From contig DVOT01000014.1 of the NCBI GenBank assembly GCA_018713425.1, forward strand, positions 1 to 9,008: a DNA stretch of 9,008 nucleotides. The letters run 5' to 3'. Below the pieces are notes generated by a model. That model worked only from the letters and a program-made list of their open reading frames with translations. It was not told where the DNA came from and ran no database searches. This DNA is from Alectryocaccomicrobium faecavium. GTDB lineage: Bacteria; Bacillota; Clostridia; Christensenellales; Aristaeellaceae. Below are positions 1 to 5,722 of this stretch, piece after piece; the stretch's first letter is position 1, and the number at the start of each line of letters is the position of its first letter. A program made the translations under genes and the position numbers.

Positions 1-111
1 TGGTTAAAACGCTGGAGAGGGATCGCTACGCGCTATGCGAAAAACACGTCATCGTTCCTTTCTGCTGTTCACATCAGATGTATCGCTATTTGGCTGGCTG
101 TTTTGGCTTGA
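1..111 (+). CDS. IS5-like family transposase, C-terminal end (partial, cut by window start)
   Basis: Frame 1 is open from the first base to a TGA at 109-111 and gives 36 residues beginning WLKRWRGIATRYAK and ending IAIWLAVLA. The pattern 'K-R-(W/Y)-R-x-(I/V)-A-T-R-Y-x-K ... FL-x-(A/G)-(V/L)-(H/Y) ... I-(L/I/W)-W-L' is the usual C-terminus of IS5-like DDE transposases, just after the last catalytic Glu region. The catalytic residues and the left end of the element lie outside the window, so I cannot say whether the gene is intact. The right terminal inverted repeat should lie shortly after the stop; TAGACACTATCTA at 119-131 is a possible part of it but cannot be confirmed without the left end. 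The family call rests on recognition of a short conserved tail. Confidence 0.7.
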   Translation, partial: WLKRWRGIATRYAKNTSSFLSAVHIRCIAIWLAVLA

Positions 112-299
112 TCTCATGTAGACACTATCTAACCGATTTTGTACGCATGGTAAATTTTCTAAAAATGACATGAATGTGCTTTTAAGCCGCCAAGATTTGG
201 ATATAATATATATTATATATAACGCGCACTGCCGAAAGAAATCGCAAGTTTCGTCAAAGCCAACTTTTGGCGGGAGGGGATACACAGGCGCTGAGGGGG
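112..299 (+). promoter_or_regulatory. Intergenic leader between the IS remnant and the GGDEF gene, with putative promoter
   Basis: No convincing gene lies in these 188 bases. They should hold the right end of the IS-like element and the promoter of the downstream diguanylate cyclase gene. A TATAAT hexamer is present at 202-207. The best-spaced -35 (CTTTTA near 179-184, 17-base spacer) is poor, so the promoter call is tentative. A small hairpin (GCCAA 259-263 with TTGGC 267-271) sits directly before a purine-rich stretch (GGGAGGGG, about 272-279) that could bind the ribosome. No riboswitch was recognised. Confidence 0.35.
201..218. repeat. AT-only perfect palindrome (18 bp)
   Basis: ATATAATATATATTATAT is identical to its own reverse complement, contains no G or C, and overlaps the presumed -10 element of the GGDEF gene. 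It may be only an AT-rich melting region, or a binding site for a dimeric protein. A longer AT-only palindrome lies in the transporter promoter at 5604-5630. Confidence 0.6.
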
Positions 300-1721
300 A
301 TGAACGGATTGAAAGAATTTTCACCGCGGAGGACGTCGTATGCCGATTGGTACCGGTTTATGATCTTGGTGTCCGCGGAATTTATGATGTCCTTCACTTT
401 TTTGGGGTACGTCCACATCGAACCCATTTCCATCACTTTCGCCTATTTGCCCATCCTGTTTGCGGGCTGTTTCCTGGGCGTGGGGCAAGCGGTTTTTATG
501 GGGCTGTGCTTTGGGCTAGCCAGTATGTTCAAGGCCTCGTCGTATTATGTGATGCCCTCGGATCAGATTTTTTCCCCATTTTTCAGCGGCGCGCCCCTGG
601 AAAGCCTGCTGCTGAGCCTTGGCGCGCGGATGCTGTTCGGCTGCCTGGTGGGCCTGCTCTTTTTGGGGGCCAAGCGAACGCGGCATGCCCGCGTTTGGGC
701 GGGCGCGATTTCCCTGATCGCGCCCAAACTGCACTCCATTTTGGTGTACGCGGCCATGCAAATGCTGTTCCCCGATTTGGGCTATACCGTGGCGAACGCC
801 TTCCGGCTAAACCTGAGCGACATTCTGCTGGCACTGCTCTGCCTGCTCCTTGTGGAAGGGGCTTGGAGCCTGCACCAGAGCAAAAAGCTGCGCAGCTTTA
901 GCGATTATCTGAACCGGGCGCACCGCGCGGGGCCGCAAAAGCACAAGTTGCACTGGGCATGGGTGCTGTTTTTGCTGTGCATCCTGGGCGTGGTGGTGGC
1001 GACGACGGTGTATTTCGCCCAGCGGATGACCTATATGCTGGGCGTGCACGGGCTGGCGCTTTCCCCGGAAGCGGAGCACGATCTATTGCACCTGCAAATT
1101 CAATCGCTATTCGCCACGCTTTCGCTGTGCTTTCTCTTGGCGGTTTGCCTGCTCATCGTCTATCATTATCTTTCGTACCTGGAATACATGGGGCAAATGG
1201 ACGCGGTTACCGGGGTGATGGGCCGCAAAATGTTCCTGCACTATTGCGAAGACGCCTTGGATAGCAAGGACGCGATCCCGCCGCGCCAGGGCTGCTTCCT
1301 GTTTGTGGATGTGGACTATTTCAAATCCATCAACGATACGCTGGGCCATCCCGTGGGCGATGCCGTGCTGCGAAAAGTGGCGCAAGCGCTGCAAAGCGCG
1401 TTTTCCACCCTGGGCGGCGTCGGCAGAATGGGCGGGGACGAATTCGGCGTGTTGCTGATGGGCAGCATCACGGAAGAAGAATTGCGCCAAAAGCTGGATG
1501 CCTTTCAAAGCGGCATCGCTGCCATTCTGCCCGCGCCGGAAAAAGTGTCCTGCAGCATTGGCGCCTGCTGGTTCACCCACCCGCAGGACATTCAGACGAT
1601 TTATCCGCAAACCGACCGGCTGCTCTATGCCGCCAAGCGCCAGGGCCGCGCCTGCTATGTGATGGGCGTTTGGCAAAATGGGCATCTGCGCGTCATAGAG
1701 CGGGCCGGGGATTTGAGCTGA
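300..1721 (+). CDS. Membrane-bound GGDEF diguanylate cyclase with ECF-S-like N-terminal sensor region
   Basis: The predicted protein is 473 residues and should make cyclic di-GMP from two GTP at the inner face of the membrane. Residues ~20-190 are hydrophobic with several membrane spans; 'ITFAYLPILFAGCFLG' (45-60) followed by a Gly-rich helix and a P-x-x-x-I-F-S-P-F stretch resembles the substrate-binding S component of ECF vitamin transporters. Two more spans (~219-240 and ~268-292) flank a short, probably outward loop. The GGDEF domain runs ~298-458: D-A-V-T-G-V-M-G-R (301-309), metal and substrate residues D337, N345, D354, and an intact GGDEF at 378-382. The inhibitory RxxD site that should sit five residues before GGDEF reads STLG, so product inhibition there is unlikely. 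The start is uncertain: ATG 300 directly abuts AGGGGG with no spacer; TTG 309 has that motif nine bases upstream, and an in-frame TTG at 267 is also possible. It stands alone on the + strand, convergent with the sugar cluster. Confidence 0.88.
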   Translation: MNGLKEFSPRRTSYADWYRFMILVSAEFMMSFTFLGYVHIEPISITFAYLPILFAGCFLGVGQAVFMGLCFGLASMFKASSYYVMPSDQIFSPFFSGAPLESLLLSLGARMLFGCLVGLLFLGAKRTRHARVWAGAISLIAPKLHSILVYAAMQMLFPDLGYTVANAFRLNLSDILLALLCLLLVEGAWSLHQSKKLRSFSDYLNRAHRAGPQKHKLHWAWVLFLLCILGVVVATTVYFAQRMTYMLGVHGLALSPEAEHDLLHLQIQSLFATLSLCFLLAVCLLIVYHYLSYLEYMGQMDAVTGVMGRKMFLHYCEDALDSKDAIPPRQGCFLFVDVDYFKSINDTLGHPVGDAVLRKVAQALQSAFSTLGGVGRMGGDEFGVLLMGSITEEELRQKLDAFQSGIAAILPAPEKVSCSIGACWFTHPQDIQTIYPQTDRLLYAAKRQGRACYVMGVWQNGHLRVIERAGDLS

Positions 1722-1769
1722 GCTGTTTCTAGTGGACGCCTCTTGCTCCCATGCTTTGGCAATACGCTA

Positions 1770-1802
1770 AGCGCCCGGCTGAAAGATTTTCAACCGGGCG
1801 CT
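1770..1802. terminator. Hairpin between convergent genes, likely (bidirectional) terminator
   Basis: Two 15-base arms, 1770-1784 and 1788-1802, pair with a single C-A mismatch around a three-base GAT loop; the lower nine pairs are AGCGCCCGG/CCGGGCGCT. It lies 48 bases after the GGDEF stop codon and 41 bases after the end of the binding-protein gene on the other strand. The following bases are only mildly T-rich (GATTTGTT on the + side, TAGCGTATT on the minus side), so terminator strength is uncertain in both directions, but position and stability favour a shared terminator. Confidence 0.65.
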
Positions 1803-1843
1803 GATTTGTTACGCGAGTCGCGCGGCGGCCAGATCTTCCGGCC

Positions 1844-3556
1844 TTAGTTGTTCACATACTGGCGCTGATACGCCTCGTCAGCGACCTCCAGCACGCGCTC
1901 CAGGCCAATGGCGTTCAGTTCGTTGAGGAACGCTTCGCGGTCCGAGAGCATGGAATCCATGCCGGTGATGTACAGCGTGCGCTGCTCATTGACGAAGGTC
2001 TTGAGCGTGTTGCGGATTTCGCCGATTTCTTCCAGCTCTTCCGTGGTGAAGTTCAACGACGGGCAATACACATCCGGGCCGGGCTTATACTTCTGGTACA
2101 CGGCGGTGCCTTCCGTCTGGCGGATGGTGTGGTACACGGAGCCGTCGATCACCGTGCCGTCTTCCAGGCGGCTGATATAGCCGATTTCGTTTTCCACATT
2201 GCCGGAGAAGTAGGGCATCTTATCGTACCAGTTCACGTTCTGCACCGTGCCGAAGATTTCGGTGATGGCGCCGTCGTCCGTGGTGGCCACGAGGTAAACG
2301 GGTTCAAAGCCCAGGGCAGCGTAGTTCGCGGTCACTTCCACGTCGTGATCCTTGAGGTAATCTTCGGTATACATCCAGTTTTCCCCCTCGACCCCATAGC
2401 GGCCGAGCAGGAAGGCCTCTTCCGAGAACTGGAAATCGCCCACGCGGAATGCGAGTTCAGGCTGTTCGCAGCTGCTGGTAACGAACCACTGGCAGTTGGT
2501 AGTGGACTGGGCGTAGGCCACGGTCTGCACGCCGTCAGGCCCGATCAACGGATCGCAGCACACATAACGCAGGCGCGCTTCGTATTCGGGCGTGCCCTCG
2601 TTGCCGAAGAAGCCTAGCGAAGAATCGAACAGGCAGCCCACCAGGTTGTTTTCATTGGCGGCCACGGCGGTGATGTCTGGGCGGCCATAGGTGAAGGATT
2701 CGGGCAGGAGCAGGCCTTCATCGCACAGCTTCTTCATGTAGTCGCAGGCGTCAAACCAGGCATCCTGAATGTATGAGGCGGTCACGTGACCATCCTGCAG
2801 CATCCACATGTCGTTATCGCCTTCGTGCACAAAAGCGTTGGTGAGGAATTTTACCGGGCTGCCGCCCCAACTGCTAGAGCCGAGCAGCGGGAGTTCGTCG
2901 TTGGGGTCGCCGTTGCCGTTCGCGTCTTGATCGCGGAAGGCCACGAGCATCTCGTAGAACTCGTCGGTTGTCGTCGGCATATCGAGGCCGAGGTTGTCCA
3001 GATAGGTCTGGTTGATCCACAGCTTGTATTTCGTCTCGTTGGACGGGGAAGCCTGGATCTTCGGGACGGCATAGATGGAGCCGTCGTAGTTGGTGATGTT
3101 GCTCAGCAGGTTCCAATCCGGGAATTCTTCCACGGCTTTGCTCACATTCACGGCCAGGCCGCGCTCGTAGTATTCGCTCAGGTCGATGAACGCGCCCGCT
3201 TCGCCATAGGAATAGGCAGTGGCCACGTCGAGTCCATGCACCACGATGTCTGGCAGTTCTTCGCCGGTGTTCACCATGATGTTCAGTTTTTCACCCGCAT
3301 CGGCTTCCGGCAGGTACACGAACTGGAGATCCACGTTGCAGCTTTCTTCAATCCATTTGGTGTAAACGTTGTCGTCATAATCGGAAACATAGGCGTTCTC
3401 CGCGATCAGCACGGTGAGCACATAGGGTTCGTCCCCCGTCCAAATGGGGAGCACGCCGGGCTCGCTAAGGCCGCCTTCGCTTTCAGCGAGAGAGGCGAGC
3501 CCCGTTAGCGATAGGACGAGGAGCAGGGCCAGGAGCAAGGTCAGTTTTTGTTTCAT
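1844..3556 (-). CDS. Extracellular solute-binding protein of a CUT1 (LplA/YtcQ/AlgQ-like) oligosaccharide ABC importer
   Basis: The protein is 570 residues and should capture an oligosaccharide outside the membrane and pass it to the two permeases encoded just upstream. The start at 3556 is chosen because AAAGGGG (3567-3573) lies ten bases upstream and the product begins with a clear signal peptide (MKQKL, then a Leu-rich core, likely cut after SLA at 24); an in-frame ATG 87 bases earlier lacks both. Family signs are the large size, 'NIMVNTGEELPDIV' (92-105) and DGSIYAVP (158-165). Residues 211-221 (D-x-N-x-N-x-D-x-N-D-E) form an EF-hand-like calcium loop comparable to that of the alginate-binding protein AlgQ2. 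There is no cysteine in the first 70 residues, so no lipobox: unusual for a Gram-positive binding protein. Substrate identity is inferred only from the neighbouring uronate genes. It is the last gene of the cluster. Confidence 0.9.
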   Translation of the reverse strand: MKQKLTLLLALLLVLSLTGLASLAESEGGLSEPGVLPIWTGDEPYVLTVLIAENAYVSDYDDNVYTKWIEESCNVDLQFVYLPEADAGEKLNIMVNTGEELPDIVVHGLDVATAYSYGEAGAFIDLSEYYERGLAVNVSKAVEEFPDWNLLSNITNYDGSIYAVPKIQASPSNETKYKLWINQTYLDNLGLDMPTTTDEFYEMLVAFRDQDANGNGDPNDELPLLGSSSWGGSPVKFLTNAFVHEGDNDMWMLQDGHVTASYIQDAWFDACDYMKKLCDEGLLLPESFTYGRPDITAVAANENNLVGCLFDSSLGFFGNEGTPEYEARLRYVCCDPLIGPDGVQTVAYAQSTTNCQWFVTSSCEQPELAFRVGDFQFSEEAFLLGRYGVEGENWMYTEDYLKDHDVEVTANYAALGFEPVYLVATTDDGAITEIFGTVQNVNWYDKMPYFSGNVENEIGYISRLEDGTVIDGSVYHTIRQTEGTAVYQKYKPGPDVYCPSLNFTTEELEEIGEIRNTLKTFVNEQRTLYITGMDSMLSDREAFLNELNAIGLERVLEVADEAYQRQYVNN

Positions 3557-3566
3557 GTCGATGATT

Positions 3567-3573
3567 CCCCTTT
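3567..3573 (-). promoter_or_regulatory. Ribosome binding site fixing the binding-protein start
   Basis: Read on the minus strand this is AAAGGGG, ten bases before the ATG at 3556. It supports that start over the in-frame ATGs further upstream, which would put a charged extension in front of the signal peptide. Confidence 0.7.
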
Positions 3574-3623
3574 CTATAAGTATATTCATAGGGCCCGAAG
3601 GCTCTTTGAATCGACCCAGATCA

Positions 3624-3650
3624 TTGGCGCGCAGGTTTGCCAACGCGCAA
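3624..3650 (-). other. Possible intercistronic RNA hairpin before the binding-protein gene
   Basis: The 96-base gap between the second permease gene and the binding-protein gene is the longest inside the transporter part. Two alternative stems can form in its first third: TTGGC/GCCAA (3624-3628 with 3639-3643), or a seven-pair stem with one bulged G (3624-3631 with 3644-3650). Binding-protein genes are often expressed above their permeases through processing or stabilising hairpins in such gaps; that role here is inference, and the stems are modest. No clear promoter was seen in the gap. Confidence 0.3.
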
Positions 3651-3652
3651 AA

Positions 3653-4579
3653 TCAACCCTTGATCGCGCCGATCATAACGCCCTTCATAAAGTGCTTTTT
3701 CACAAAGGGATACAGGATCAAAATCGGCGCGGACGAAACGACGATCATGGCGTATTTCAGCAAATCTTGCAGCGATTGGTTGTTGAGCAGCTCTTCCGCG
3801 TTGGAACCCACCGTATCGGCGGAGAACGAATTCTTGATCAGAATGGCGCGCAGGGAGATCTGCAGGGGCATTTTGTCTGGATCCATCAGGTACAGAAAGG
3901 CAGTGAAATAATCGTTCCAGTGGCCGACGGCGTAGTAAAGCGAGAGAACCGCCATCACCGTGCGCGAGAGGGGGAGCACCATTTTGAAGAAATACTTAAA
4001 ATCCGAGCAACCGTCGATCTTGGCCGCTTCTTCCAGCTCTGCCGGGATGTTGTGGATGAACGTGCGCGCGATGATCATGTTATACACGCTCAGCGCGCCC
4101 GGAAGGATCATGGCGGCGCGCGTGTCAATCATGCCCAGGTCTTTCACCACCAGATAGTTGGGGATGGTGCCGCCGCTAAAGAGCATGGTGAACATGAACA
4201 GCGCCGTGGCGACGCCGCGCCCGGGCAGCGACGTGCGGGCCAAGGGGTAGGCGCAAACCATGGTGATCGCCAGGTTCACGCACGTGCCGACAACGGCATA
4301 GAACACGGTGTTGGCATACGAGAGCCATAGCCCGCTGTATTCGAATACCGCTTCATATCCGCGGACGCTGAAATCGACAGGCCAGAAGAGCACGTAGCCA
4401 AAGCTAACGGCCTCCGGCGAAGAAAACGAGGACGCGAGTACATTGAGCAGAGGAAGCAAAACGACCAGCGTGAATAGCGCCAGGATGACGTTCACAACGG
4501 TGTAGTAAATCCGGTCGCCGCGCGGCACTTGAATGGCGTTGCCGCGCAAATTTTGGGTTTTTACGTTTTTTGCCGTCAT
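3653..4579 (-). CDS. ABC sugar transporter permease, LplC/YtcP (MalG-type) family
   Basis: The protein is 308 residues, a normal length for the family, and forms half of the membrane channel of the importer. Six membrane segments are apparent, the first at ~26-51 after a short basic N-terminus. The cytoplasmic EAA loop that docks the ATPase is clear at ~183-204: E-E-A-A-K-I-D-G-C-S then V-L-P-L. The C-terminus, K-K-H-F-M-K-G-V-M-I-G-A-I-K-G, is characteristic of the LplC/YtcP subfamily. The ATG at 4579 is preceded by a perfect AAAGGAGG nine bases away, which overlaps the stop codon of the preceding permease gene (16 bases between the genes), pointing to translational coupling. No ATPase gene accompanies the pair; such importers commonly use a shared MsmX-type ATPase encoded elsewhere. 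Confidence 0.93.
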   Translation of the reverse strand: MTAKNVKTQNLRGNAIQVPRGDRIYYTVVNVILALFTLVVLLPLLNVLASSFSSPEAVSFGYVLFWPVDFSVRGYEAVFEYSGLWLSYANTVFYAVVGTCVNLAITMVCAYPLARTSLPGRGVATALFMFTMLFSGGTIPNYLVVKDLGMIDTRAAMILPGALSVYNMIIARTFIHNIPAELEEAAKIDGCSDFKYFFKMVLPLSRTVMAVLSLYYAVGHWNDYFTAFLYLMDPDKMPLQISLRAILIKNSFSADTVGSNAEELLNNQSLQDLLKYAMIVVSSAPILILYPFVKKHFMKGVMIGAIKG

Positions 4580-4588
4580 ATCGTTTCG

Positions 4589-4596
4589 CCTCCTTT
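4589..4596 (-). promoter_or_regulatory. Ribosome binding site overlapping the upstream stop codon
   Basis: AAAGGAGG on the minus strand shares bases 4595-4596 with the TAA stop (4595-4597) of the first permease gene and lies nine bases before the ATG of the second. Ribosomes finishing the first gene would be placed to start the second, which suits two subunits needed in equal amounts. Confidence 0.8.
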
Positions 4597-5563
4597 ACCA
4601 AAGTCCGCTGCCGCTTACTTTGTTAGCGACTTTGTTTACGAATAGAATGATCGCCAAGTTCACCACGGAATTGAACAGGCCGATGGCCGTCGCGTAGGAA
4701 AAATTGTTGCCGCCCTGCGCTGTAAGGCCCACCTTGTACACATAGGTGGAAATCACTTCGGAAGCTACAAGGTTGGTGTCGTTTTGCATCAAAAACGCCT
4801 TGTCGAAGCCGATGTTCATGATGGAACCGCAACGCAAAATCAGCGTGATGGCAATGGTGGGAATGATGGTGGGCAGATCGATATAGCGCATGCGCCCTAC
4901 GCGCGAAGCGCCATCGATGGTGGCCGCCTCGTGCAGCTCGGGATCCACGCTGGAAAGCGCCGCCATGTAGATGATCGAACCCCAGCCGGTCTCTTGCCAT
5001 ATGCCGGAACCGATATATAGAATGCGGAAACTGCTGCCGCCCATAAACATGTTCAGCGTGTAGTCCATGCCGGGGATCATCTCCACTAGGTTGTTAATCA
5101 CGCCGGTGTTGATATCGAAAACGCGGCGCAAAATGCCCACCAGAACCACCGCGGAAATGAAGTGCGGCATATAGGTGATGTTTTCCACAATGCCCTTCCA
5201 CCGGCGGCTGCGTACGGAATTGAGCAGCAGCGCAAACAGGATGGGAATAGGGAACGTGAGCACGATGGACACAATGGACAAAAACAACGTGTTGCCCACT
5301 GTGCGGTCGAATTGGTAGGATTCAAAGAACTTGATAAAGTTTTCCAGTCCTACCCACTCCGAGCCGTTGATACCATCGCGAACGCGGAATTTGCGGAAGG
5401 CGATCGTCGCTCCGTACATCGGCCAATATTTAAAAATGATCAGCCAAACGAGGGGGATGAGCAGAAACAGATACATTTGCCAGTTCTCTGCGGCGCGCCT
5501 GTAAAAGGGTTTGCGGCAGGGCAACACGATGGATGCGGTGGAAACTTTCGCGGCTTTGGCCAT
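4595..5563 (-). CDS. ABC sugar transporter permease, LplB/YteP (MalF-type) family
   Basis: The protein is 322 residues and is the other membrane half of the importer. A cytoplasmic N-terminus rich in basic residues leads into the first span at ~30-46, followed by the short loop with P-M-Y-G-A-T-I-A-F-R-K-F typical of LplB/YteP relatives. The EAA loop is at ~211-231 (H-E-A-A-T-I-D-G-A-S ... Y-I-D-L-P). The last segment, from A-S-E-V-I-S-T-Y-V-Y (267-276) through T-A-I-G-L-F-N-S-V-V-N (292-302), is also family-typical. The start has AGGAGG at 5572-5577 with an eight-base spacer. It is the first gene after the AT-rich promoter gap, so transcription of the transporter probably starts just upstream. 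Family members in Bacillus and Sphingomonas import rhamnogalacturonan and alginate oligosaccharides. Confidence 0.93.
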   Translation of the reverse strand: MAKAAKVSTASIVLPCRKPFYRRAAENWQMYLFLLIPLVWLIIFKYWPMYGATIAFRKFRVRDGINGSEWVGLENFIKFFESYQFDRTVGNTLFLSIVSIVLTFPIPILFALLLNSVRSRRWKGIVENITYMPHFISAVVLVGILRRVFDINTGVINNLVEMIPGMDYTLNMFMGGSSFRILYIGSGIWQETGWGSIIYMAALSSVDPELHEAATIDGASRVGRMRYIDLPTIIPTIAITLILRCGSIMNIGFDKAFLMQNDTNLVASEVISTYVYKVGLTAQGGNNFSYATAIGLFNSVVNLAIILFVNKVANKVSGSGLW

Positions 5564-5603
5564 GGGCAGTACCTCCTAAAGCATATATTCTAAATATTTA
5601 TTG

Positions 5604-5630
5604 TATTATATATTATAATAATATATAATA
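5604..5630. repeat. AT-only 27-bp palindrome in the transporter promoter
   Basis: Arms TATTATATATTAT (5604-5616) and ATAATATATAATA (5618-5630) are exact reverse complements around one central A. There is no G or C. It overlaps the probable -10 region. As RNA it would make a weak hairpin; as DNA it could extrude easily or bind a dimeric protein. Confidence 0.75.
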
Positions 5631-5668
5631 AGGTTTACTCCAAAGATAGTTTATATATGTATTAAAAA

Positions 5669-5680
5669 GCAAGCGTTTGC
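5669..5680. promoter_or_regulatory. LacI/CcpA-type operator candidate (cre-like)
   Basis: GCAAGCGTTTGC contains AARCGYTT with central CG, the core of the catabolite-responsive element and of many LacI-family operators, and is a palindrome apart from one base pair. The outer positions (A..GCC instead of TG..CA) deviate from the strict CcpA consensus, so a dedicated LacI-family sugar repressor is as likely as CcpA. It lies about 100 bases before the permease ATG and just upstream of the putative -35. No LacI-family gene is in the window. Confidence 0.5.
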
Positions 5681-5722
5681 CCATTGAATATTTTTTCATC
5701 CTAGCGCGCTGTCAAGGCGCGA

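Larger units (their letters stand above)
5578..5722 (-). promoter_or_regulatory. AT-rich promoter region of the transporter genes
   Basis: This gap separates the beta-helix gene stop from the first permease gene. Bases 5581-5660 contain only 12 G or C in 80, far below the surrounding genes. On the minus strand a plausible promoter is TTGGAG (-35, about 5638-5643) with TATTAT 17 bases later (about 5615-5620); TATAAT-like alternatives abound, so the exact choice is uncertain. It places the operator-like site (5669-5680) upstream of the -35. No terminator was found for the beta-helix gene, so read-through from kduI and the beta-helix gene into the transporter genes is also possible. Confidence 0.5.

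Noticed and set aside
119..131. TAGACACTATCTA as the right inverted repeat of the IS-like element
   Set aside because: Position is plausible, but only four bases per side are symmetric and the left end of the element is outside the window, so it cannot be matched.
170..901. 243-codon open frame on the + strand overlapping the GGDEF gene in another frame
   Set aside because: Its product becomes Arg/Ala/Pro-rich without domains, while the other frame encodes an intact GGDEF protein.
1803..1843. Additional GC-rich short stems (CGCG-ACT-CGCG and GGCC repeats) after the binding-protein gene
   Set aside because: Stems of four pairs in GC-rich DNA are expected by chance; the 15-base-arm hairpin at 1770-1802 is far more convincing.
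2786..3508. 240-codon + strand open frame antisense to the binding-protein gene
   Set aside because: Shadow of a well-supported solute-binding protein; its product has no domain and its start has no convincing ribosome site.
3557..3643. 29-residue N-terminal extension of the binding protein
   Set aside because: It would bury the signal peptide inside the protein and lacks the ribosome site found before 3556.
3548..4330. 260-codon + strand open frame across the second permease gene
   Set aside because: It is antisense to a permease with a clear EAA loop and perfect ribosome site; composition (many His, Arg, Gln) is typical of a shadow frame.
5702..5722. CGCGC/GCGCG hairpin just after the beta-helix stop as a terminator
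   Set aside because: Only five pairs with a seven-base loop, followed on the minus strand by an A-rich rather than T-rich stretch.
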